From Aquaticitalea lipolytica (GTDB lineage: Bacteria; Bacteroidota; Bacteroidia; Flavobacteriales; Flavobacteriaceae): a DNA stretch of 64,000 nucleotides. Position numbers and translations under genes: made by a program. Below are positions 53,894 through 64,000 of this stretch, piece by piece (position 1 is the stretch's first letter; every line of letters starts with the position of its first letter). The DNA lies in assembly GCF_014641635.1 (NCBI RefSeq), contig NZ_BMIC01000001.1, positions 750,641 to 814,640 on the forward strand, given 5' to 3'. Below the pieces are notes generated by a model. It was not told the origin of the DNA. It did no database searches and saw only the letters and a program-made list of their open reading frames with translations.

Positions 53894-53924
53894 TGGCACA
53901 TTTTTAGCATAACGCTAAAGCGTT
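53894..53924 (+). promoter_or_regulatory. sigma-54-like promoter and inverted repeat before groES
   Basis: TTGGCAC-ATTTT-TAGCA has the GG and GC of the -24/-12 elements with the exact 10-base gap, one mismatch from TGGCAC-N5-TTGCA. A perfect inverted repeat AACGCT-AA-AGCGTT (53911-53924) follows at the expected transcript start. No CIRCE element is visible. Assignment is from pattern only. Confidence 0.45.
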
Positions 53925-53959
53925 AATAATAATTTTAATTAATAAAAAACATATAAAAA

Positions 53960-54235
53960 ATGGGCTTAAACATTAAACCATTAGCAGATAGAGTTCTTAT
54001 TGAACCTGTTGCAGCTGAAACTAAAACAGCATCTGGAATCATTATTCCAGATAACGCTAAAGAAAAACCTCAACAAGGCAAAGTAATGGCAGTTGGTAAA
54101 GGAACAAAAGATGAACCAATGACAGTTAAAGTTGGTGATACTGTACTTTATGGTAAGTATTCAGGAACTGAACTAAAACTTGAAGGCAAAGATTATTTAA
54201 TCATGCGCGAAAGTGACATTCTAGCAATTGTTTAA
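53960..54235 (+). CDS. groES: GroES co-chaperonin
   Basis: The 91-residue protein carries all GroES hallmarks: [12 protein letters not shown] at the start, the mobile loop [18 protein letters not shown], and [20 protein letters not shown] and [13 protein letters not shown] at the end. It caps GroEL during folding. It is 18 bases from groEL. Confidence 0.97.
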   Translation: MGLNIKPLADRVLIEPVAAETKTASGIIIPDNAKEKPQQGKVMAVGKGTKDEPMTVKVGDTVLYGKYSGTELKLEGKDYLIMRESDILAIV

Positions 54236-55882
<1,647 letters not shown>

Positions 55883-55910
55883 TAATTTTTCTAAATATTT
55901 TAATATTAAG

Positions 55911-55940
55911 CCACTACAAAATTGTTGTAGTGGTTTTTTT
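55911..55940 (+). terminator. terminator after groEL
   Basis: CCACTACAA and TTGTAGTGG form a perfect nine-base stem with a five-base loop and a T run, 29 bases past the groEL stop. Confidence 0.8.
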
Positions 55941-55993
55941 ATGGTATAATTGTTGTGAGTGGATTCTTATATTCACCTCTAAAACTTATTATC

Positions 55994-58441
55994 ATGAAAA
56001 AAAGTTACACTCATTTCCAGAATTTCATTGAACAAAGTTTAAAAACTACTTTATTAATTTTAAACATTTGTTTATTAGCTACTACTACAGTGTTAGGTCA
56101 AGAATCTGCACAAAAAGAAGCTATCGAGAACGCATATGCATCTTATTTTAACGCAGAGAGAGAATCAATATTTATTCATTTTAACAAAAATACATTTATT
56201 ACAAACGAACCAATTTGGTTTAAAGGTTATGTGTATGATAAAAAGAGTAATATCCCTTTTGTGACATCAACAAATATTTATGTTACTCTTTATAATTCAA
56301 ATGGAGACGAATTAGAAACAAAACTTTTTTATGCAAAAAATGGTACGTTTTCTGGTAATTTTGATGTGAAGTCAAGTTTTGAAACTGGTCATTATTATGT
56401 AAAGGCTTACACTAATTGGATGAAAAACTTTAAAGAAGATGAAACTTATACCTCTACTTCTATTCAGGTATTAAATCCAAATTCTGAACAAACAACTAAC
56501 AATACTAACTCTGACTTCGATTTGCAGTTTTTACCTGAAGGAGGCCATAGCATTGCAGATGTAAATAACTCAATAGGGTTTAAAATTATTAATTGTGAAG
56601 GTATTGGTACAGAGATTGAAGGCGAGATTTTAAACTCTAAAAACCAAGTAATTACAAATTTTAAAAGCAATAATTTTGGGATTGGTAAAGTAGATTTACA
56701 AATGGTTAATGGTGAAACCTATACAGCCAAATATACTGTAAACAATAAAACTTATTCTATCGATTTACCTAAATGTGAACCTTATGGTTTTTCTATTTCA
56801 GTAAACAATTATACTAACCCTAAATTCACATATATAAATCTTAAAACTAATAACGAAACATTAAAGAATGAAGCAAATAAAACATATTATTTAGCAATTA
56901 ATCAAACTAACAAAAGTTCAGTAACAGAATTGAAAATTAATAATTTAAAAACTGAGCACACTGTTACAATTGAAACAGAAAAATTGCTAACTGGTGTTAA
57001 TACCATTACTTTATTTAATGATAAGTTAGAGCCTCTATTAGAGCGTTTAATTTTTAAGTATGATGAAAATTCCTTTGTAAAATCTAAAATAAAAGTCAAT
57101 AAAGCTGTTAACGATTCAATTAAAATTGACGTGTTTACATCAACTAAAAATAACACTCCTATTTCAACCAACTTAAGCGTTTCAGTTTTACCATCAGAAT
57201 CAATAGCATATAGCAAAAAAGAGAATATTTTAAGTGCTTTTTTAATTTCTCCATATTTAAGAGGAAATATAGAAAACCCACAATATTATTTTACTGATGT
57301 AGATAGACTAAAAAAATATGATTTAGACCTGCTATTATTAACACAAGGATGGAGTAAATATGAGTGGAAAAACATTCAGCAAGGTGCACCAAATTTAATT
57401 TTTCCATTTGATAAAGGTCTATCAATTACAGGAACAATAAATGAAAAATTAGATTCAGGTAGTGATTATAAAATACACATGTATTCATTTATTAATAACA
57501 TAGATGAAGTAACTTCAATTGATATAGATAATAAATTCTATTATAAAAACTTTTACCTCAAAGATTCAGCAAAAATAAAATTTGCAATACTCAAAAATGG
57601 TAATGAGGTTAAAAACCCAAAAATGTATTTACAACTTACAGAAAATAAAAGATCACTTATAACGAAAGCTTTTGACCCGATTGGTGTATGTGCACAAATT
57701 GAAAAGAAAATTTCTAATCCTATAGTGATAAATGACCCATTTTATATGGAAGGACAATTGTTAGACACAATAAGTTTATTTGCAACTAAAAAGTTAAAAG
57801 AGAGAAAGTTAACAAATAAAAATTCACGCTTTGAACATGCATATAGCAAAGGAGTAAAAATAGATTCTACTGCGTTATTGATGTATCCTTTTGTTACAGA
57901 TATTATTAATGCAAATGGTTTTAATGCTGATCAAGGAGGAGGACGCGTTTCTATTAGTAGTAGACGACCAATCTCTTTCATTTCTGGAGGAAGCCCTTTA
58001 CTAATTATTGATGATGTTACTTTAGGCAATAACTATGATATGTTATACTTGATGACATTAGACGAAATAGATGAAATTTATTTCAATAAAAATGGTGACG
58101 GTTATGGTACCAGAGGTGGTGGTGGAGTAATCACTATTTATAGAAAAAAAGGTGCTGTGTATGGCAAAATGGATAAGCTATATGCTAATCAGCTAGTTGT
58201 TAAGGATGGCTTTTCTACTGAAAAAAAGTTTTACATTCCAGAATTTTATGCACTATCAAAAAGTGATTATTTAAATTATGGCTCTATTAGCTGGAAATCA
58301 AACATATCTACCGATTTAAGTGGGAATGCCTCTTTTAATGTTAGAAACAATAATATAGATAAAGCTATATTAATTATTCAAGGCTTTAGTATAGATGGCA
58401 AGCTCATTTCAGAGTTTAAAGAAATTAATCTATTAGATTAA
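55994..58441 (+). CDS. exported MG2-domain and plug-like surface protein, paralogue 1
   Basis: From the ATG at 55994 (preferred over 55955) the 815-residue protein has a signal peptide and an MG2-like domain (SIFIHFNKNTFITNEPIWFKG; GHYYVKAYTNWMKNFKED). The C-terminal 200 residues resemble a TonB receptor plug (SPLLIIDDVTLGNNYDMLYL; GYGTRGGGGVITIYRKKG). No beta-barrel follows. Such proteins are common near TonB systems in Bacteroidota; their role is unknown. The next gene is a close paralogue over its whole length. Confidence 0.75.
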   Translation: MKKSYTHFQNFIEQSLKTTLLILNICLLATTTVLGQESAQKEAIENAYASYFNAERESIFIHFNKNTFITNEPIWFKGYVYDKKSNIPFVTSTNIYVTLYNSNGDELETKLFYAKNGTFSGNFDVKSSFETGHYYVKAYTNWMKNFKEDETYTSTSIQVLNPNSEQTTNNTNSDFDLQFLPEGGHSIADVNNSIGFKIINCEGIGTEIEGEILNSKNQVITNFKSNNFGIGKVDLQMVNGETYTAKYTVNNKTYSIDLPKCEPYGFSISVNNYTNPKFTYINLKTNNETLKNEANKTYYLAINQTNKSSVTELKINNLKTEHTVTIETEKLLTGVNTITLFNDKLEPLLERLIFKYDENSFVKSKIKVNKAVNDSIKIDVFTSTKNNTPISTNLSVSVLPSESIAYSKKENILSAFLISPYLRGNIENPQYYFTDVDRLKKYDLDLLLLTQGWSKYEWKNIQQGAPNLIFPFDKGLSITGTINEKLDSGSDYKIHMYSFINNIDEVTSIDIDNKFYYKNFYLKDSAKIKFAILKNGNEVKNPKMYLQLTENKRSLITKAFDPIGVCAQIEKKISNPIVINDPFYMEGQLLDTISLFATKKLKERKLTNKNSRFEHAYSKGVKIDSTALLMYPFVTDIINANGFNADQGGGRVSISSRRPISFISGGSPLLIIDDVTLGNNYDMLYLMTLDEIDEIYFNKNGDGYGTRGGGGVITIYRKKGAVYGKMDKLYANQLVVKDGFSTEKKFYIPEFYALSKSDYLNYGSISWKSNISTDLSGNASFNVRNNNIDKAILIIQGFSIDGKLISEFKEINLLD

Positions 58442-58451
58442 ACTAATAAAA

Positions 58452-58481
58452 AACGCTCCAAAATCTTGGAGCGTTTTTTTT
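58452..58481 (+). terminator. terminator between the two MG2/plug paralogues
   Basis: AACGCTCCAA and TTGGAGCGTT form a perfect ten-base stem around AATC, with a T run. The second paralogue must therefore have its own promoter or depend on read-through. Confidence 0.85.
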
Positions 58482-58528
58482 ATTCATCATTATTTAATAA
58501 CTTAATAAGTTTATAAACACTTTTGTAA

Positions 58529-60955
58529 ATGAAGTCTGTATATTTAATAATTTTTGCATCTCTTTTTTTAATAACACCACTTATTGCTCAAAATACTGCA
58601 TCAAAAAAAGAAGCATTGCAAAACGCTTACTCATCATATTTTAATGCAGAAAGAGAAACCATATATCTACATTTTAATAAAAATATCTATTTAACTAAAG
58701 AGCCTATTTGGTTTAAAGGATATGTGTTTGATAAAAAAAATGGTATTCCATTTTTTAACACAACGAATGTGTTTGTTGCTTTATACGATAGTAAAGGAAA
58801 AGAAATTGATAATAAATTGTTTTTTGCTCAAAAAGGAGTTTTTACTGGAAGCTTTGATATAAATGATAATTTAGAAACAGGAGAATATACAGTTAGAGCT
58901 TATACTAATTGGATGAATAATTTTAAAGAAGATGAATCGTACACATCATATCCAATTCAAATTATTAATCCCAACTCTACAACAGCAGAAGCAGCACAAT
59001 TAACAAAACCTAGTTATGATTTACAATTTTTACCAGAAGGAGGTTATTGTATTTCAGATGTAACTAATACAATTGGTTTTAAAATAATTAATTGTGAAGC
59101 CGAAGGAATAGACATAGAAGGTGTTATTGTCAATTCAAAAAATATTGAAGTGGCTAATTTTAAAAGCAATGCTTTTGGGTTAGGAAAATTTGATCTTTTA
59201 ATGGTAAAAGATGAAGTTTATACAGCAAAATACATCATTAATAAAATTGACTATACAACCAAATTACCTAAAAGCAAAAATGAAGGTTTTACAATATCTA
59301 TTAATAATTACACCAATGCTTCTGTAACGTATATAAATCTAAAAACCAATAAAGAAACTTTACAAAAAGAAGCTGGCAAAATCTATTATTTAGCAATAAA
59401 TCAAAATGAAAAATCATCGGTTGTTGAAATTGAAATAAATAATTTAAAAGAAACAAATACAATACCAATTCAAACAAGCAATCTTGTTAGTGGTGTTAAT
59501 ACAATAACATTTTTTGACGACCAATTAAATCCGTTATTAGAACGATTAATTTTTAATTATGATGAAGCTTTGTTTATAAAATCAAGCTTATACACTACTA
59601 AAAACAATAACGACTCTATACCTATAAACCTAAAGACTACAACCAAAAACAATATTCCGATTTCAGCAAATTTAAGTGTAGCTATATTACCAAAAGAGTC
59701 TATTGCTTACACGAAAAAAGAAGAAATTATAAGTGCTTTTTTAATTGCTCCATATATAAAAGGGTATATACAAAACCCATATTATTATTTTTCAAATGTT
59801 GACAGATTGAAAAAATACGATTTAGACCTTTTACTATTAACTCAAGGTTGGAGTAAATATAATTGGGATAATATAAAAAATGGAGCACAAGAGCTAACCC
59901 ATTCATTTGATGCTGGTCTTTCTATTAAAGGAATTGCTAATATTCCTAAAACAAATCGTGTAGGTTATACTGTTCAAATGTTTTCAATACCTAATAGACT
60001 TAATGAGCAAGCATTTATCGATGAAAAAAATAATTTTTATTTTAATAATTACTTTTTAAAAGATTCGGCTCAAGTAAATATTTCTGTATTAAGAGATGGT
60101 GTAAAAGTAAATTCAATAAAACCGTTTACAGAAATAGTTAATAATAACAAAGCATTAGTAAATCATCCCTTTAAAACTAAAAACCATTGTGAATTTAAAT
60201 CAGAAACTATTTATGAAAACCAAACTTCAATAGCTGGCACTTTTGCAAATGCTGGTCAAGTTTTAGACACTGTAAGTCTGTCGTATATTCGTATTAAAGA
60301 CACTGACGAATTAGAAAATGAAAAATCTTATATAGCAAATGTTTATAGCAAAGGCATAAAAATCGATTCAATAACCAAAAGATACTATAATTATGTTTCA
60401 GATATTATTAATGCAAATGGTTTTGTAGTTGACCAATTAGAAGGTGCTGGACAGGTAAGAATTAAAAACAGAAATCCTGTATCCTTTCTTGCAAGCAATG
60501 AGCCATTATTAATAATTGATGACGTTAATTATGATAGAAATTATGATATAATTTATAATATGAATCTAGAAGAAATAGATGAGATTTTTATTGACCCAAA
60601 TGGAAATGGATACGGTTCTAGAGGAAGTGCTGGAATTATAAGAATTTATAAGAAAAAAGGAGTTAAAAACAAAACAACTTATCAAAACAACAGTGCAAAC
60701 GAGGTTATTATAAATGGTGGTTTCTCTGTCGAAAAAGAGTATTACATCCCTGAATTTTATGCGCTTTCGAAAAGTAACTTTTTACGATACGGGTCAATAA
60801 ACTGGAAATCAAATATAGAAACTGACGCTAATGGTAATGCAACTTATAATATATTTAATACAAATATAAATGAGGTGGTTGTTATTATTCAAGGGTTTAC
60901 CGAAGATGGTAAATTGATATCAGAAATCAAAGAGGTACAACTAATTAATCAGTAA
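58529..60955 (+). CDS. exported MG2-domain and plug-like surface protein, paralogue 2
   Basis: It shares the layout of the preceding protein: a signal peptide (LIIFASLFLITPLIAQN), the MG2-like region (IYLHFNKNIYLTKEPIWFKGY), the shared DRLKKYDLDLLLLTQGWSKY block and the C-terminal plug-like part (EPLLIIDDVNYDRNYDIIYN; GNGYGSRGSAGIIRIYKKKG). At 808 residues the two are almost equal in length. The plug motif suggests binding to a TonB-type partner, unproven. The pair looks like a tandem duplication. Confidence 0.75.
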   Translation: MKSVYLIIFASLFLITPLIAQNTASKKEALQNAYSSYFNAERETIYLHFNKNIYLTKEPIWFKGYVFDKKNGIPFFNTTNVFVALYDSKGKEIDNKLFFAQKGVFTGSFDINDNLETGEYTVRAYTNWMNNFKEDESYTSYPIQIINPNSTTAEAAQLTKPSYDLQFLPEGGYCISDVTNTIGFKIINCEAEGIDIEGVIVNSKNIEVANFKSNAFGLGKFDLLMVKDEVYTAKYIINKIDYTTKLPKSKNEGFTISINNYTNASVTYINLKTNKETLQKEAGKIYYLAINQNEKSSVVEIEINNLKETNTIPIQTSNLVSGVNTITFFDDQLNPLLERLIFNYDEALFIKSSLYTTKNNNDSIPINLKTTTKNNIPISANLSVAILPKESIAYTKKEEIISAFLIAPYIKGYIQNPYYYFSNVDRLKKYDLDLLLLTQGWSKYNWDNIKNGAQELTHSFDAGLSIKGIANIPKTNRVGYTVQMFSIPNRLNEQAFIDEKNNFYFNNYFLKDSAQVNISVLRDGVKVNSIKPFTEIVNNNKALVNHPFKTKNHCEFKSETIYENQTSIAGTFANAGQVLDTVSLSYIRIKDTDELENEKSYIANVYSKGIKIDSITKRYYNYVSDIINANGFVVDQLEGAGQVRIKNRNPVSFLASNEPLLIIDDVNYDRNYDIIYNMNLEEIDEIFIDPNGNGYGSRGSAGIIRIYKKKGVKNKTTYQNNSANEVIINGGFSVEKEYYIPEFYALSKSNFLRYGSINWKSNIETDANGNATYNIFNTNINEVVVIIQGFTEDGKLISEIKEVQLINQ

Positions 60956-60966
60956 GTATTTAAAAA

Positions 60967-61629
60967 ATGAAAAAAGTAAATTGGCAATACACTTTTGGAG
61001 AAATATTGATTGTCATCATCGGTATCTCTATCGCTTTTAGCATGAATAAATGTGCTGAAAATTCTAAAAACGAAGCTCAAAAAAATCAGTATTTAATCAA
61101 TCTAAAAGACGATGTTATTTCCGATAAAATAACTCTTGAGCAAAATGCAATTGAAATTGAAAAAAAAATCAAAACTGCAGATGAAATTTTACCTAAACTA
61201 AATACAGACGTTCCAGACAAAATGATGATTGTAGGAAAAATATTTAGCATTGTAAATTTAACTGATTTCACTCCTAAAGACAATACATATCAAGCATTAA
61301 TAAATTCTGGAGATTTAAAGTTGATTGATGATTTTGAAACTAAAACTGCAATAGAAAAACATTATTCTTATTACAAAATCATGCAAAAAAGCTATTTAAG
61401 AATGGAAAACATTCAAAAAGAATATGTAGGTAATTATTTTATATATCATACAGATTTTGATGATTTTAGAAATAAAAAATTTGGATTTAAAGACGAGAAA
61501 CTTCTCAAAAACATAATTATGAGCATGAGAGGCTCTTTTGATATAAAGCTAACTGCCACAAAAGAAGGTATAGTAAGTTGTGATAGTCTTATTAATTTAT
61601 TAAACAAAAAAACACCTCAAGTACATTGA
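60967..61629 (+). CDS. DUF6090 family membrane-anchored protein
   Basis: One membrane helix near the start (FGEILIVIIGISIAFSMNKC) is followed by a helical extracytoplasmic part with the pattern QYLINLKDDVISDKITLEQN and TYQALINSGDLKLIDD, seen in DUF6090 proteins of Bacteroidota. The function is unknown. The gene follows paralogue 2 by 11 bases, suggesting cotranscription. The 3' end forms part of its own terminator. Confidence 0.75.
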   Translation: MKKVNWQYTFGEILIVIIGISIAFSMNKCAENSKNEAQKNQYLINLKDDVISDKITLEQNAIEIEKKIKTADEILPKLNTDVPDKMMIVGKIFSIVNLTDFTPKDNTYQALINSGDLKLIDDFETKTAIEKHYSYYKIMQKSYLRMENIQKEYVGNYFIYHTDFDDFRNKKFGFKDEKLLKNIIMSMRGSFDIKLTATKEGIVSCDSLINLLNKKTPQVH

Positions 61630-61638
61630 GGTGTTTTT
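61613..61638 (+). terminator. terminator overlapping the end of the DUF6090 gene
   Basis: CACCTCAA and TTGAGGTG pair around GTACA, with a T run after. The stem covers the last codons and the stop codon at 61629. Confidence 0.7.
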
Positions 61639-61692
61639 CTGCTTATTAAGCATTTTTCTAAAAAGAGTTTATTACAAAACTCTAAATGCAAC

Positions 61693-61791
61693 TTACTTCT
61701 TTTTAGCAGTAGGTTGTAGTGCCTTTTTAACTGGTTGCTTTTGTGAAGCTTTAGTTACTTGAGGCTTTCCAGTTTGATTTGATAATGCCAT
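61693..61791 (-). CDS. basic 32-residue mini-protein
   Basis: A short frame starts at an ATG and encodes MALSNQTGKPQVTKASQKQP then VKKALQPTAKKK. The sequence is Lys/Gln/Pro-rich and ends in a basic tail, as in small nucleic-acid-binding or ribosome-linked proteins. Clean codons and isolation from neighbours support it, but length is below normal limits and no family is recognised. Confidence 0.4.
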   Translation of the reverse strand: MALSNQTGKPQVTKASQKQPVKKALQPTAKKK

Positions 61792-61886
61792 AATTTCTAT
61801 GATTTAAAATCTATACTAAAATTACGAACGAACACAATCTTATTATCCTCTTCTTAAGAAAAAATTAACTATAGCCATTATTGAAG

Positions 61887-62246
61887 TTAATTCTTATGAT
61901 CTTTTTGCACATCCTTATCTCTATACAAACAACAAGGGTGAACACTATTATAAGCCTCGTCTGTTGCTTTTATTTCTTTGGTATCATGACCAACATCTGC
62001 AATACATTGTTGTATAGCTTTTAAATTGGTTTTACGCTCATCGTAAATCAACTTCAACTCATGAGTTTCTACATTCCAAATTGCAGACTTCACTCCTTTT
62101 GCTCTAATTGCTGCTTTTTCAATACGCTCTTTACACATTAAACAAACACCATCTACCTCAATAGATACTTTGGCATTTTTGTTTTGTGCAAATGTTATAG
62201 TTGTTACTACTAATAATAATAGTACAAATGCTATTTTTTTCATCAC
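61887..62246 (-). CDS. exported heavy-metal-associated (HMA) domain protein
   Basis: A signal peptide (MMKKIAFVLLLLVVTTITFA) leads an HMA fold with the metal-binding CLMC motif (VDGVCLMCKERIEKAA) and the later LIYDERKTNLKAIQQCIADV. A Cys pair follows near the end (HPCCLYRD). It probably binds copper or a similar metal in the periplasm. It lies 13 bases after the TonB receptor gene, so the two are likely one operon for metal uptake or handling. Confidence 0.85.
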   Translation of the reverse strand: MMKKIAFVLLLLVVTTITFAQNKNAKVSIEVDGVCLMCKERIEKAAIRAKGVKSAIWNVETHELKLIYDERKTNLKAIQQCIADVGHDTKEIKATDEAYNSVHPCCLYRDKDVQKDHKN

Positions 62247-62259
62247 TTATAATTTTATG

Positions 62260-63999
62260 TTATTTAATTTTAAATCTTAATCCTGCGTAATACATACTTC
62301 CAAAAATTGGACCATAAACAAACGTTGTATCAAAATTAGCTCCAAAAGGGTCGTCTGCTCCTAAAATAGGATTATCTTGAGTAACATTTGTTATGTTTTC
62401 TCCGCCTAAATATACTTCAAATTTATCAGAAAACACTTTAGTAATCTGAGCATTTAATGTTCCTACAGTTGGTGAATATTCTGGTAATTGATACTGAACA
62501 GGGTTTGTAGCTGTTGATGAAAAACGTTGTTTACCTAACCAGTTATATGTAGCATCAAATTTCCATTGTGCTTCACTTCCTTCTTTATGTGTTTCGTAAG
62601 AAGCGTTAGCAAACAAACGATGTTTTGATGTTAAAGGTTTTTCAAGTTTACCTGAATTATACTGAGTTTTTACATCATAAAATTTATATGCAGTTCGTAA
62701 ATCAAAACCTTCAAAAACATTATAGTTAAACTCTAATTGAAAACTGTTTGCATAGCTATCTCCTTCTAAATTATAGAAATTTATTTCAGTTGGGTTTTCA
62801 TAATCTACTACTACTTGATTTTGAAAATCGGTTCTGTAATAATCTAAAGTGACGTCTGCTTTTCTTCCAAAGAGGTTAAACCCTTGTAAAAAAGACAACC
62901 CATAGTTCCATGCTATTTCAGGATCTAATCCGTATATTTCTCCTCCAGAATTAATAATATTTAAACTTCTTGAAGTTGAGAAAATCGATTGATTTTCAGC
63001 AAAAATATTGGCACTACGTTTACCTCTTCCAAACGAAAAGCGTAAGGCAGATTTTTCCCAAGGTGTATAACGTGCATGAAGCCTAGGTGTCACAAATGTT
63101 CCTAAAAGATTATGTCTGTCTATTCTAACACCTGCTGATACATTCCATTTTTCTAAATTATCAAAATTATATTCAAAAAAAGCACCAATAGAGTTTTCAG
63201 TACGCTCAAAATCTGATGTATCAACAAACTCATCATAATGGTCGTAAGTATAACTTAAACCTGTTTTTATTTTATGCCTTGAATCACTAATAATTGAATT
63301 ATAAATAGCACTTGTATACAAACTATTATGCAATATATCATATCGTGTCAATCCAAAATACGATTCTTGGTTATGACGGCTAAATGCAGCTTGTACTCCT
63401 AAACTTTGCCAAGGTACTTCAGGGTTAACATAACCTGTTTTTACAGATGCATCTATACGTTGTGTATTTATTTCGCTTCCCCAAGCATTGGTGGTAAATT
63501 TATCTGTATCTGGATTAAAATCAGTTTGTCCAGTTTGTTTAGCATCATTTAAATATCTGAAATTAATGAAACTTACAAAGCCTTTTTCGGGATTGGTATA
63601 TTGCCAACGATTCATAAAATTTATCTGCTTTTGTATTGGCGCATCTAAAAAAGAATCATCGTTCATATCAAATTTTCTATCTCTTATATTACCATGAACA
63701 TATAACCCAGTACTCCACTTATCACTAACTTTAGTATTTAAATGAGTATTCAGTTCATACCTTCCATTTTCTGAAGCATAAGCATTTACAAAAAATTTAG
63801 CATCTGTTGTTGGTTTTACTAGTTCTGTATTAATCTGCCCAGCTATACTTTCAAATCCATTAACTACACTTCCTGCTCCTTTAGTAATTTGAATACTTTC
63901 CACCCAAGTTCCTGGAGTAAAGCTTAATCCATAAGCTTGTGATGCACCACGAATTGTTGGAATATTCTCTGAAGTAATCAAAATATAAGGGCTTGTTAA
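62260..63999 (-). CDS. TonB-dependent receptor, N-terminus outside window
   Basis: The plug domain shows the usual GASQAYGLSFTPGTWVESIQI then TKGAGSVVNGFESIAGQINTEL, followed by a beta-barrel with alternating strands to the closing YYAGLRFKIK. The frame stays open to the window end (reading SPYILITSENIP before the first internal TTG), so the gene begins beyond it. The neighbour encodes a CxxC metal-binding protein, which suggests a metal complex as substrate; this is inference. Confidence 0.88.
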   Translation of the reverse strand, partial: LTSPYILITSENIPTIRGASQAYGLSFTPGTWVESIQITKGAGSVVNGFESIAGQINTELVKPTTDAKFFVNAYASENGRYELNTHLNTKVSDKWSTGLYVHGNIRDRKFDMNDDSFLDAPIQKQINFMNRWQYTNPEKGFVSFINFRYLNDAKQTGQTDFNPDTDKFTTNAWGSEINTQRIDASVKTGYVNPEVPWQSLGVQAAFSRHNQESYFGLTRYDILHNSLYTSAIYNSIISDSRHKIKTGLSYTYDHYDEFVDTSDFERTENSIGAFFEYNFDNLEKWNVSAGVRIDRHNLLGTFVTPRLHARYTPWEKSALRFSFGRGKRSANIFAENQSIFSTSRSLNIINSGGEIYGLDPEIAWNYGLSFLQGFNLFGRKADVTLDYYRTDFQNQVVVDYENPTEINFYNLEGDSYANSFQLEFNYNVFEGFDLRTAYKFYDVKTQYNSGKLEKPLTSKHRLFANASYETHKEGSEAQWKFDATYNWLGKQRFSSTATNPVQYQLPEYSPTVGTLNAQITKVFSDKFEVYLGGENITNVTQDNPILGADDPFGANFDTTFVYGPIFGSMYYAGLRFKIK

Positions 64000-64000
64000 A

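Noticed and set aside
53894-53960. CIRCE/HrcA operator before groES
   Set aside because: The TTAGCACTC-N9-GAGTGCTAA pattern is absent; only a shorter AACGCT-AA-AGCGTT repeat is present.

Overview
The window looks like a chromosomal segment of a low-GC marine-type member of the Flavobacteriaceae (Bacteroidota). The evidence is a complete gldK-gldL-gldM-gldN gliding/type IX secretion operon, the neighbourhood miaB - sigma-54 activator - lptE - secG - groES - groEL, promoters of the Bacteroidota TAnnTTTG type (for example at 28392-28399 on the minus strand and at 48505-48512 and 37392-37399 on the plus strand), and TonB-dependent outer-membrane proteins. No species can be named from the sequence alone.

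Positions 1 to about 28.3 kb form a composite mobile and defence island, ending near an initiator tRNA-Met gene (28309-28381, minus). Its left part (1-10.2 kb) is a mobilisation module: a VirD4-like coupling protein, a DUF3768 protein, an ArdC-type antirestriction zincin, a MobF (TrwC/TraI-like) relaxase-helicase, and an origin-of-transfer-like sequence in front of the relaxase. Several of these genes have strong Shine-Dalgarno sequences and belong to families best known from Proteobacteria, which suggests transfer between phyla. Next (10.3-15.6 kb) comes an AT-rich six-gene operon of unknown product: three glycosyltransferase-like proteins, a methyltransferase fused to a degenerate Nudix fold, a Nudix hydrolase and a PEP-synthase-like ATP-binding protein.

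At 16.1-20.8 kb is a complete Qat anti-phage operon (qatA KAP ATPase, qatB, qatC QueC-like, qatD TatD-like). A P4-type tyrosine integrase, an AlpA-like excisionase candidate and an XRE regulator follow (21.2-23.3 kb). Beside them is a 5' half of a tRNA-Phe gene, with paired 12-bp repeats on either side. At 23.6-26.6 kb an Argonaute (PIWI) protein with a degenerate catalytic site overlaps a PD-(D/E)XK nuclease gene: a second defence system, probably of the inactive-pAgo plus effector kind. A GIY-YIG-like protein and a DUF4238 protein close the island; a DUF2971 protein lies in the left part.

From 28.4 kb on the sequence is ordinary host chromosome: a secreted LRR protein, an RND efflux operon (adaptor, pump, TolC-like channel) with a CPXCG zinc-ribbon protein, an ABC-F ATPase, a DUF983 protein, a FAD oxidoreductase, gldKLMN, an arginase-fold protein that has lost its metal ligands, topA, a membrane protein, miaB, a sigma-54 activator, lptE, secG, groES-groEL behind a sigma-54-like promoter, two tandem paralogous MG2/plug surface proteins, a DUF6090 protein, a 32-residue basic mini-protein, a copper-type HMA protein, and a TonB-dependent receptor cut by the window end.

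The most notable items are the two anti-phage systems flanking the integrase, the unassigned 10.3-15.6 kb operon, the paired origin-of-transfer-like sequences (1705-1730 and 7023-7063), and the heptamer GTGCGTA recurring in the control regions of the island.
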